A stretch of DNA of 64,000 bases from NCBI GenBank assembly GCA_016182845.1, contig JACPFT010000009.1, positions 1 through 64,000 on the forward strand. Reading direction: 5' to 3'. Below are positions 48,636 through 55,607 of this stretch, piece by piece. The notes under the pieces are model-generated. The model was not told where the DNA came from and made no database searches. It saw only the letters and a program-made list of their open reading frames with translations. Both the position numbers and the translations under genes were made by a program. This DNA comes from Gammaproteobacteria bacterium. GTDB taxonomy: Bacteria > Pseudomonadota > Gammaproteobacteria > Enterobacterales > Permianibacteraceae. Each line of letters opens with the position of its first letter. The first letter of the stretch is position 1.

Positions 48636-50681
48636 ATGGAACAGCAAGTACAAATGCAACAGATGAAAGCGCTTGGCCAGTCGGCCCCGGGCCATGTGAT
48701 CAAGCGCGACGGCCGCCTGGTCAGCTTCGAGTCGCAGAAGATCGAACGGGCCATCGCCAAGGCCGGCCGCGCCACCGGCGAATTCGATGCCGACGAGGCC
48801 AAGCGCATCGCCGACTCGGTGCTGCGCCTGGTGGATTATCGCTTCGGCGGAGCCAAGGCGCCGCGCATCGAGCAGATCCAGGACATGGTGGAACAGGCCT
48901 TGGTGTCGGCCAATTATTTCGACACGGCCCGTTCCTATATCGTCTACCGCGAGCAGCATGCCCGCCTGCGCGCCGACAAGCGCACCCTGGTCGACGTGGA
49001 ATCCTCGGTCAACGAATACCTGAGCCGGGCCGATTGGCGCGTCAATGCCAATGCCAATCAGGGCTATTCCCTGGGTGGCCTGATTCTGAACGCTTCCGGG
49101 AAGATGATCGCCAATTACTGGCTGTCCCATGTCTACGCGCCGGAGGCCGGCCAGGCCCACCGCGAGGGCGACATCCATATCCACGATCTGGACATGCTCT
49201 CCGGCTATTGCGCGGGCTGGTCCCTGCGCCAGCTGCTGCACGAGGGCCTGAACGGTGTGCCGGGCAAGGTCGAGGCAGCGCCGCCCAAGCACATGTCCAG
49301 CGCCGTGGGCCAGATTGTCAATTTCCTCGGCACTCTGCAAAACGAGTGGGCCGGCGCCCAGGCGTTCTCGTCCTTCGATACCTATATGGCGCCCTTTATC
49401 CGCCGCGACGGCATGAGCTTTCGCGAGGTGAAGCAATGCATCCAGGAGCTGATCTACAACCTCAACGTGCCCTCGCGCTGGGGCACGCAGACGCCGTTCA
49501 CCAACCTGACCTTCGACTGGGTCTGCCCCGAGGATTTGCGCGAGTCCGTGCCCTATATCGCCGGCGAGGAAATGCCCTTCACCTACGGCGATCTGCAGGT
49601 GGAAATGGACATGATCAACCGCGCCTACATCGAGGTTATGATGCAGGGCGATGCCAAGGGCCGGGTGTTCACTTTCCCGATCCCGACCTATAACATCACC
49701 AGCGATTTCAACTGGGACAGCGAGAATGCCGGCCTGCTGTTCGACATGACGGCGAAATATGGCCTGCCGTATTTCCAGAATTTCCTCAATTCCGAATTGA
49801 AGCCGAACATGATCCGCTCCATGTGCTGCCGATTGCAGCTGGATCTGCGCGAGCTCTTGAAGCGCGGCAACGGCCTGTTCGGCTCGGCGGAGCAGACCGG
49901 CTCGGTGGGCGTGGTGACCGTCAATTGCGCGCGCCTGGGCTACCGCTTCGCCGGCGACGAAGCAGGGCTGTTGCACGAGCTGGATCGCCTGATCTATATC
50001 GCCAAGGACAGCCTGGAAGTGAAGCGCAAGCTGATCCAGCATCTGATGGACAGCGGGCTCTATCCCTATACCAAGCGCTACTTGGGCACGCTGCGCAATC
50101 ATTTCTCCACCATCGGCGTCAACGGCATCAACGAGGCGATCCGTAATTTCACTGGAGACCAGGAAAACGTAGCCACGCCGACCGGCCATGCCCTGGCCTG
50201 CCGGATGCTGGACCACATTCGCGCGCGCATGGTGGAATTCCAGGAGGAAACCGGCAATCTCTACAACCTGGAGGCCACGCCGGCGGAGGGCACGACCTAC
50301 CGCTTCGCCAAGGAAGATCAGAAACGCTATCCGGCGATTTTGCAGGCCGGTACGCGTGACAAGCCCTATTACACCAATTCCTCGCAACTTCCGGTTGGCT
50401 ATACCGATGACGCCTTCGAGGCCCTGGAAATGCAGGACGAGCTGCAGTGCAAGTACACCGGCGGCACGGTCCTGCACCTCTATATGAACGAAAAAATTTC
50501 CAGTGCCGAGGCCTGCAAAAAACTGGTGCAGCGCGTACTGACCCGCTTCCGCCTGCCCTATATCACCGTGACGCCGACCTTCTCGATCTGCCCGAAACAC
50601 GGGTATTTGAACGGCGAGCACGAGTTCTGCCCGCGCTGCGACGAGGAGAGCCTGGCGAAGAAGACCTGTGGTAGTTGTTAA
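48636..50681 (+). CDS. nrdD: anaerobic (class III) ribonucleotide reductase, catalytic body lacking the glycyl-radical tail
   Basis: Reduces ribonucleoside triphosphates to deoxy forms under anaerobiosis. The 681-residue protein has an ATP-cone (about 19-112: GHVIKRDGRLVSFESQKIER), the ten-stranded barrel region (NLTFDWVCPEDL; the cysteine in MIRSMCCRLQLDLREL), and a C-terminal zinc-ribbon-like segment (CPKHGYLNGEHEFCPRC) ending KKTCGSC. The usual NrdD C-terminus with RVxGY and the radical glycine is missing; it is found on the separate ORF at 50756. The two ORFs are in different frames and 74 nt apart. Confidence 0.93.
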   Translation: MEQQVQMQQMKALGQSAPGHVIKRDGRLVSFESQKIERAIAKAGRATGEFDADEAKRIADSVLRLVDYRFGGAKAPRIEQIQDMVEQALVSANYFDTARSYIVYREQHARLRADKRTLVDVESSVNEYLSRADWRVNANANQGYSLGGLILNASGKMIANYWLSHVYAPEAGQAHREGDIHIHDLDMLSGYCAGWSLRQLLHEGLNGVPGKVEAAPPKHMSSAVGQIVNFLGTLQNEWAGAQAFSSFDTYMAPFIRRDGMSFREVKQCIQELIYNLNVPSRWGTQTPFTNLTFDWVCPEDLRESVPYIAGEEMPFTYGDLQVEMDMINRAYIEVMMQGDAKGRVFTFPIPTYNITSDFNWDSENAGLLFDMTAKYGLPYFQNFLNSELKPNMIRSMCCRLQLDLRELLKRGNGLFGSAEQTGSVGVVTVNCARLGYRFAGDEAGLLHELDRLIYIAKDSLEVKRKLIQHLMDSGLYPYTKRYLGTLRNHFSTIGVNGINEAIRNFTGDQENVATPTGHALACRMLDHIRARMVEFQEETGNLYNLEATPAEGTTYRFAKEDQKRYPAILQAGTRDKPYYTNSSQLPVGYTDDAFEALEMQDELQCKYTGGTVLHLYMNEKISSAEACKKLVQRVLTRFRLPYITVTPTFSICPKHGYLNGEHEFCPRCDEESLAKKTCGSC

Positions 50682-50686
50682 ATCGA

Positions 50687-50729
50687 CCGTTCGTCCTGAG
50701 TAGCCGCGCAGCGGCGTATCGAAGGACTC
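50687..50729. repeat. half palindromic repeat (family 3) between nrdD and the glycyl-radical ORF
   Basis: CCGTTCGTCCTGAGTAGCCG, an inner GCCGC-GCA-GCGGC hairpin and GTATCGAAGGACT match the left arm of family 3. Only one arm is present. It sits exactly where the nrdD reading frame is split. Confidence 0.7.
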
Positions 50730-50755
50730 TTGAAGACTTAAAAAAGGAGAACACC

Positions 50756-50932
50756 ATGAATGCGAAAGTCGAACTGAAAACCGAAGAACGCACCCGCTGC
50801 GAAGTCTGGACCCGCGTGATGGGTTACCACCGTCCCGTGTCGGAATTCAATGCCGGAAAGCAGTCCGAGCACGCCGAGCGCCGGCATTTCACCGAAACCC
50901 GCTCCTGCGCCCCGCAACGAGCGGCGGCCTGA
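50756..50932 (+). CDS. separate glycyl-radical domain of class III ribonucleotide reductase
   Basis: A 58-residue protein with the NrdD C-terminal radical motif: RVMGYHRPVSEFNAGKQSEH (residues 22-41), comparable to RVCGYLGSP...FNAGKQ in E. coli NrdD, where the Gly of RVxG(Y) carries the radical. AAAAGGAG ends 8 nt upstream of the ATG, so it has its own translation start. It lies between nrdD and nrdG. I recall similar short ORFs beside nrdD in pseudomonads, so this may be a lineage trait and not a mutation. It would have to join the 681-residue body after translation. Confidence 0.88.
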   Translation: MNAKVELKTEERTRCEVWTRVMGYHRPVSEFNAGKQSEHAERRHFTETRSCAPQRAAA

Positions 50933-50936
50933 AGCC

Positions 50937-51692
50937 ATGGGCGATAGCGGCTGCGCAACGGTCGTGCCGCTCTGCGACCGAAACGAGCACACCGCCGATG
51001 CCTTGCGCATCGGCGGCTTCGTGCCCCTGAGTTCGGTGGATTATCCGGGCATGCTCGCCGCCGTGGTGTTCTGCCAGGGCTGTCCCTGGGCCTGCCGCTA
51101 TTGCCACAATCCTCACTTGATTCCGGCCCAGGGCGAGAGCGCCCTGAGCTTCGACGAACTGTGCGAATTCCTCCGCCGTCGCCAAGGCCTGCTGGACGCC
51201 GTGGTGTTCAGCGGCGGCGAGGCGACTTTCCAGAAAAGCCTGATTCCGGCGCTCAAGGCCGTGCGCGCCTTAGGTTTTCGCACGGCCCTGCACACCGGCG
51301 GCGCCTACCCCGAATTGCTCAAGCAGCTCCTGCCCCTGGTCGACTGGGTGGGTTTCGACGTCAAGGCCCTGGTGGCCGATTATCCGGCGCTGACCGGCGT
51401 ACCCCGTTCCGGCATTCGCAATTGGCAGAGCCTGATGACCCTGCTCGCAAGCGGCCTGCCCTTCGAGGCACGCACTTCCTGGCATACGGAGCTGATGAGC
51501 ATGGCGCAGCTGCGCGTCCTGGCGACCCAGCTCGCGGTGGCGGGTGTGAAGCACTACAGCGTGCAGGTGGTGCGCGGCGGCGCGCTCAAGGACGAAACCC
51601 TGGGGGCATCGCCCTGGAGCATCGACCATCGGGAGTTCGTGCATCGGGAAATCGCGCCGCTTTTCCAAGTCTTCAGTCTGCGCGAGGACTGA
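50937..51692 (+). CDS. nrdG: anaerobic ribonucleotide reductase activating protein (radical SAM)
   Basis: Uses S-adenosylmethionine to make the glycyl radical on NrdD. The 251-residue protein has the radical SAM triad C49-C53-C56 (CPWACRYC) with an extra C46, and VVFSGGEATFQ, the SAM-binding GGE motif. It is longer than E. coli NrdG (154) and resembles the larger PflA-like NrdG of pseudomonads. ATG at 50937 lies 4 nt after the glycyl-radical ORF. Confidence 0.92.
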   Translation: MGDSGCATVVPLCDRNEHTADALRIGGFVPLSSVDYPGMLAAVVFCQGCPWACRYCHNPHLIPAQGESALSFDELCEFLRRRQGLLDAVVFSGGEATFQKSLIPALKAVRALGFRTALHTGGAYPELLKQLLPLVDWVGFDVKALVADYPALTGVPRSGIRNWQSLMTLLASGLPFEARTSWHTELMSMAQLRVLATQLAVAGVKHYSVQVVRGGALKDETLGASPWSIDHREFVHREIAPLFQVFSLRED

Positions 51693-52056
51693 ACGGGATG
51701 CGGGCTGGCTTCGCCATTCTTTCCGATATCCTGTCGGTCTGGGTTGACCAAAGAAAGCGGGCACATGGAGTTGCCAGCACAAGTCAGCCAGATTTCAGCC
51801 GAGTGTCCGCCAGCTTAGCCCTGACCCTTTTTCGCGCCACTTCGGCGGCAAGCCGCTCGAGGTTCTGCTCGTTGGCGACCGCCACGAACTCGGCGATGCG
51901 CTGGTAGTGCTCCGCCGTGTCGAAAGTATGACACCAGCTCACGTCCGTGGCGCCGCCTCTGGGCTGTAGTTCGATGGTCAAATGAAAATGATGGCCGGAG
52001 AAATGAACCGCCCCGGCTTTCGCGGAGGCTCCACCTTTTGAGAGAATGGAGCCACT

Positions 52057-52368
52057 ATGAGCAAGCCCCCCAAATTTTCCCCTGAAGTCCGTGACCGCGC
52101 CATCCGCATGGTCTACGAGGTCCGTGAGTCCCACGAGTCCCAGTGGGCCGCCATTGAGGCCGTGGCCAGCAAGATCGGCTGCACCGCCCAGACCCTGAGC
52201 AACTGGATCCGCAAGGCGAGTACACCTGCCGCCCCCGCCACCCCGGCCGCCGATGCCCGCATCAAGGAATTGGAACGCGAGGTCCGCGAGTTGAAGCGGG
52301 CCAACGAGATCCTCAAGCTAGCCAGCGCTTTTTTCGCCCAGGCGGAGCTCGACCGCCGTTTGAAGTGA
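52057..52368 (+). CDS. IS3-family transposase OrfA
   Basis: A 103-residue DNA-binding protein: HTH_Tnp_1 region (KFSPEVRDRAIRMVYEVRES, then GCTAQTLSNWIRKA) followed by a leucine-zipper-like helix (IKELEREVRELKRANEILKL). T-TTT-TTC at 52329-52335, in phase with its codons (GCT TTT TTC), allows a -1 shift into orfB; that frame is open from there to 53270, so an OrfAB fusion transposase is likely. Confidence 0.95.
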   Translation: MSKPPKFSPEVRDRAIRMVYEVRESHESQWAAIEAVASKIGCTAQTLSNWIRKASTPAAPATPAADARIKELEREVRELKRANEILKLASAFFAQAELDRRLK

Positions 52369-53270
52369 GCTGGACGTTCATCGACGACCATCGGGAACAG
52401 TTCGGGGTCGAGCCCCTCTGCAAGACGTTGCAGGTGGCCCCGTCAGCCTATCGCCGCCATGCCGCCCGGTTGCGTAATCCCGAGTTGCGGTCCGAGCGCG
52501 CCAAGCGGGACGAAGCCCACTGCGCTGACATCCGCCGGGTCTGGACAGCCAACCGGGCGGTTTATGGCGCCGCCAAGGTCTGGCGGCAGATGCACCGCGA
52601 GAACCTGCCTGTGGCCCGCTGCACCGTAGAGCGGCTGATGCAAGGCATGGGGCTCCAGGGCGTAGTCAGGGGCAAAAAGGTCCGCACCACGCTCCCAGAC
52701 CCGGCGGCCGCCAGTCCTCGTGACCTGGTCAACCGCGAGTTCAAGGCCGACCGGCCAAACCAGCTGTGGGTGGCCGATTTCACCTTCGTCTCGACTTGGC
52801 AGGGTTTCGCCTATGTCGCCTTCATCATCGACGTCTACTCACGCTTCATCGTCGGCTGGCGGGTCAGCCGGCACATGCGCACGGACTTTGTTCTGGATGC
52901 GCTGGAGCAGGCCTTGCACGCGCGGCAACCGGTGCCGCACCGGCTGGTTCATCACAGCGACCGGGGCTCGCAGTACCTGTCCATCCGCTACGGCGAACGG
53001 CTCGGCGAGGCCGGCATCGAGCCTTCGGTCGGCAGTGTGGGCGACAGTTACGACAATGCCCTGGCCGAAACCATCAACGGTTTGTACAAGGCCGAACTGG
53101 TCCACAAACAGGGGCCTTGGAAAACCGTCGAGGCCCTGGAATGGGAAACCCTGAATTGGGTGGCCTGGTTCAACCAACAGCGCCTTCTTGAGCCCATCGG
53201 CAATATTCCGCCAGCGGAATTTGAGGCACTATACGCGCAGGGTCAGGCGGAAATCCGAAAAGCCGCCTGA
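52365..53270 (+). CDS. IS3-family transposase OrfB (DDE integrase core)
   Basis: A 301-residue catalytic part. The DDE triad is visible as WVADFTF (first Asp), HHSDRGSQY (second Asp) and DNALAETINGLYKAEL (Glu), in the rve fold. The GTG at 52365 overlaps the orfA stop, and the protein is normally made by -1 frameshifting as OrfAB. All key residues are present, so the element may be active. Confidence 0.95.
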   Translation: MSWTFIDDHREQFGVEPLCKTLQVAPSAYRRHAARLRNPELRSERAKRDEAHCADIRRVWTANRAVYGAAKVWRQMHRENLPVARCTVERLMQGMGLQGVVRGKKVRTTLPDPAAASPRDLVNREFKADRPNQLWVADFTFVSTWQGFAYVAFIIDVYSRFIVGWRVSRHMRTDFVLDALEQALHARQPVPHRLVHHSDRGSQYLSIRYGERLGEAGIEPSVGSVGDSYDNALAETINGLYKAELVHKQGPWKTVEALEWETLNWVAWFNQQRLLEPIGNIPPAEFEALYAQGQAEIRKAA

Positions 53271-53609
53271 CTCAAACTAAACAGCCTCCGCGAAACCCGG
53301 GGCGGTTCAAAATGTTCGATGGCGAAGACCTTATCGGCTTCGATACGGGTGAAACGGCTCTCGTTCGGATAGTCCTTGCCGTCAGGCCCGTGCATGGTTA
53401 ACAGCCAGGTCCCGCCGGGATGGAATTCGAAGCGATGTATCGAGTTGCGAAACCCTGCCGGCCCCCACCACCGGGCGAGCCGGTCCGGGTCGCTCATCGC
53501 GGCGAAGACTTCGGAAGGACTGGCGGTCAGGCGCTTGCTTCGTATATCCGAGCGATTCGTAATCGGGTCCATGGCATGACTCCGGTGGGGGCTTAGGCGG
53601 CCTGTTGTT

Positions 53610-54089
53610 CTACCGCTTTGCGAGTGCTTCGGCAAGGAAGCCTTTAAGCCGTGCTTGGTTTAGAAGACTCGTAAGCTGCAAGATCTCGCCGCTCAACTCC
53701 CCCAGTTCTGATGTGGTCGGTAAGGGCTGCCATTCGTTTTGGCTACCTCGGCGCGCTGGTTCGCCGTCAAGTTCCTGTGCCCAAACGCTATGAACGAGTT
53801 CATTACGCTTATCGGTTGCACGCTTGCATCGTTCAAGTAACGCTTGCAGTTTGAGGAGAGCCCCGCCTTCGCCTAGCCGCTGTCGCGCCAATTTCCGAAT
53901 GCGCTCACGAAGCTGAGATGAACCGTCGTATGTGGTTGCGTCCAGTGCTTCGCCTACCTCTAGGCGTGCGAGTGTCTTGATGGTCATGCGGAGAATGTGG
54001 TTGAGGTGCTCGTGACGAAGAGCGAGTTCTCCGAATGCGGCTAGAAGCTCCTGGTCTTGCGGTACATGGAACATTATCATTTTTGTCAT
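53610..54089 (-). CDS. HEPN-like all-helical protein, probable integron cassette gene
   Basis: A 159-residue helical protein with no signal peptide. ATDKRNELVHSVWA contains Rx4H (R95, H100), the motif of HEPN ribonuclease and nucleotide-binding domains; the helices on both sides (LALRHEHLNHILRMTIKTL; LLKLQALLERCKR) fit that fold. AAGGAG 6 nt before the ATG supports the start. It begins 35 nt after an attC site on the same strand, so it looks like a captured cassette. No partner nucleotidyltransferase is beside it. Its base composition is more AT-rich than the neighbours. Confidence 0.7.
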   Translation of the reverse strand: MTKMIMFHVPQDQELLAAFGELALRHEHLNHILRMTIKTLARLEVGEALDATTYDGSSQLRERIRKLARQRLGEGGALLKLQALLERCKRATDKRNELVHSVWAQELDGEPARRGSQNEWQPLPTTSELGELSGEILQLTSLLNQARLKGFLAEALAKR

Positions 54090-54123
54090 GCGTGCTCCTT
54101 CGTTTTCCTGCACACTGCCTGCC

Positions 54124-54214
54124 GCCTAACACATGAATTAAGCCGCCGCCAGTCGGGAGCGGTTACTAATATACCAGTCCGACCCCGGCGGTCGGCTTGA
54201 ATGAATCGTTAGGC
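54124..54214 (-). other. integron attC recombination site
   Basis: A 91-bp imperfect palindrome bounded by GCCTAAC (54124-54130) and GTTAGGC (54208-54214), the R boxes RYYYAAC and GTTRRRY. After 5-nt spacers come L-type boxes AATTAAGCCG and CGGCTTGAAT, whose pairing leaves an extrahelical base. The centre has further pairing (CCGCCAGTCGGG with CCGACCCCGGCGG). It separates two minus-strand genes, as expected for cassettes. No intI gene is in the window. Confidence 0.85.
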
Positions 54215-54262
54215 GACAACTCGATATTGACGCCAAGCCGGAAACAATTTGCAAGCGAAGTA

Positions 54263-54538
54263 TTAATTACAGTAGGCCATCACTGCTAATACAGCCATCT
54301 CATAATCGCCTTGGGCGTTCTTTACGCGATGAAATTCCGTGCTGCAGTCATCGAAAAAATCTTCCGATTCAGCGCATATCTGAAGTCGCCTGGCGTAGTT
54401 GGCTAAATCAGATGCGGCGGATCCGGCTTGTTCTTTTGCATTCTCACACTCTTCCGCTGCGCCGTCATATTGTGCCGATGCGTTGGTGAATAAAAGTAGG
54501 GCTGTCAATGCAGATAGACGCAATATGAGTGATCGCAT
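54263..54538 (-). CDS. small secreted protein, probable integron cassette gene
   Basis: A 91-residue protein with a signal peptide (MRSLILRLSALTALLLFTNA, cleavage after ASA) and a helical mature part with five cysteines (EECENAKEQ, LQICAESEDF, DDCSTEF, YCN). AAGGAGACGGAC upstream supports the ATG at 54538. Its stop lies 48 nt before the attC site, the usual gene-attC order of a cassette. Function is unknown. The longer frame to 54808 is not used. Confidence 0.75.
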   Translation of the reverse strand: MRSLILRLSALTALLLFTNASAQYDGAAEECENAKEQAGSAASDLANYARRLQICAESEDFFDDCSTEFHRVKNAQGDYEMAVLAVMAYCN

Positions 54539-55141
54539 GTCCGTCTCCTTTGTTGCATAACTCTTATTACATTGCAGCGCCTGATTCGGCGGCACCGTCG
54601 GACCCAGAGAAGATACCAAGTTTTCTTTCCCCATCAAAGAGTTAGTAAGACTGCTTGGATGTCTGGGCCCGTTGTTACCTGGCAATACCGGGTGTATGGG
54701 CGGCTTCGGTGCGTCAATCCGGTATCTTCTTAGTCTTGATTTCGGCTGGAATTTAGGAATTTCAATGGCATGCGCGACAAGGTGCGGGGTATGCCAGGGC
54801 CTGACCATACTTTTCTGAACAACGCCAAAGAGCCCTTCGACTTGGCCAGTCCTGAGCTTGCCGAAGGGCCCGCCAAAGCGGCCTACTCAGGGCGAACGGT
54901 GAAAAAAATAACCGTTCGTGCTGAGTAGCGCCCGATGGGGCGCGTATCGAAGCACTCTTCCCGCCAACAGATGGCAAAGTATGCTCCGGCCCTGCGGGGC
55001 ATGCGTACGGGGTTGCCAGACCGGGCTGCGCTTCAAAGGCTGCGCCCGGGCCGGGTTTTGGCTGCTAGGTCGAGTGGCCTGGCGGCGGATTGTCGGGACG
55101 CACTGCGCTATGCCGCATATAAGCTGCGGAAAAGCGGGGGC
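54539..55141. other. 603-nt stretch without a recognisable gene
   Basis: It holds the upstream part of the small cassette gene, an inverted repeat AGAAGATACC (54608-54617) / GGTATCTTCT (54721-54730) with 103 nt between, and a family 3 repeat (54827-54950). 54960-55135 is GC-rich with many short ORFs and no family similarity. No intact attC, intI or tRNA is seen. Confidence 0.6.
54827..54950. repeat. palindromic repeat cluster (family 3)
   Basis: CTACTCAGGGCGAACGGT (54883-54900) pairs with ACCGTTCGTGCTGAGTAG (54911-54928), 16 of 18 positions. GCCCTTCGAC and GCCGAAGGGC form another hairpin just upstream. It lies between the cassettes and sirB2. Confidence 0.8.
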
Positions 55142-55522
55142 TTATAAGAAATATGCCCAGGCGCTCTTCAGCGTCGCCGCGCCGGCGATGTACAGCCAGC
55201 TGAGCACGGCGCCCGCGAAGGCGAGGGCGCGGATCTTCATGTCCTTGCCAAAGCGCAGGGCCAGATTGGCGAGGCCGATATAGGCGACGAGGGCCGCCAG
55301 CTTGGCCATCAGCCAGGGCGTGTCGAAGAGGGGGAGGGCTAGCACGTACCAGAGGAAAAAACCGCTCAGGAGCACGCCGGCGTCCAGGGCCAGGGGGAAG
55401 CGGGTCAGCCAGGGGCTGCCGCCCATGCCACCCTTGAGAAACAGGCGATAGCCGCGGAACAGCAGCAGGGCGAAGCTGAGGTAGACGAAGGTGATATGCA
55501 GGTGTTTGAGCAGGAAATACAT
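55142..55522 (-). CDS. SirB2 family membrane protein
   Basis: A 126-residue inner-membrane protein with four helices. MYFLLKHLHITFVYLSFALL, WLTRFPLALDAGVLLSGFFL, WLMAKLAALVAYIGLANLAL and FAGAVLSWLYIAGAA follow the SirB2 pattern, including HLHIT and the LR...KD(M)KIR loop. The family was named for invasion gene regulation in Salmonella, but its biochemical role is not known. It lies 85 nt after the porin gene on the same strand. Confidence 0.85.
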   Translation of the reverse strand: MYFLLKHLHITFVYLSFALLLFRGYRLFLKGGMGGSPWLTRFPLALDAGVLLSGFFLWYVLALPLFDTPWLMAKLAALVAYIGLANLALRFGKDMKIRALAFAGAVLSWLYIAGAATLKSAWAYFL

Positions 55523-55607
55523 GGCGCCTCCGACAGATCAGCAAGGGTCTGCAGCTGCAGACCCTTGCCATGACAGCACAGGCCGTTCTGGTCCGATTTG
55601 ATCCGGA

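Larger units (their letters stand above)
52004..53309 (+). mobile_element. IS3-family insertion sequence, complete
   Basis: Length 1306 bp. The terminal inverted repeats start TGAACCGCCCCGG and match for at least 27 of 28 positions (GGCTTTCGCGGAGGCT against GGGTTTCGCGGAGGCT). The flanks carry AAA on both sides (52001-52003 and 53310-53312), a 3-bp target duplication. Two overlapping ORFs, orfA and orfB, are in phase -1 to each other with a slippery heptamer T-TTT-TTC at 52329-52335. It inserted into an AHSA1 gene. Confidence 0.93.
51784..53572 (-). pseudogene. AHSA1/SRPBCC domain protein interrupted by an IS3-family element
   Basis: The N-terminal part (53572-53310: MDPITNRSDIRSKRLTASPS, then DPDRLARWWGPAGF) and the C-terminal part (52000-51784: SGHHFHLTIELQPRGG, then HTFDTAEHYQRIAEFV) belong to one AHSA1-type START-fold gene. 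Removing the IS (52004-53309) and one copy of the AAA duplication gives a 480-nt frame of 159 residues with the junction IEHF-SGHHFH. The gene was therefore intact before a recent insertion. Proteins of this family bind hydrophobic ligands; the specific role is unknown. Confidence 0.88.

Noticed and set aside
50679-50758. Programmed frameshift joining nrdD to the glycyl-radical ORF
   Set aside because: A stop codon, 74 nt of repeat DNA and a separate Shine-Dalgarno lie between; independent translation is simpler.
54539-54760. Second attC site upstream of the small secreted cassette gene
   Set aside because: No RYYYAAC/GTTRRRY pair in the right orientation; only an unrelated 10-bp inverted repeat is present.
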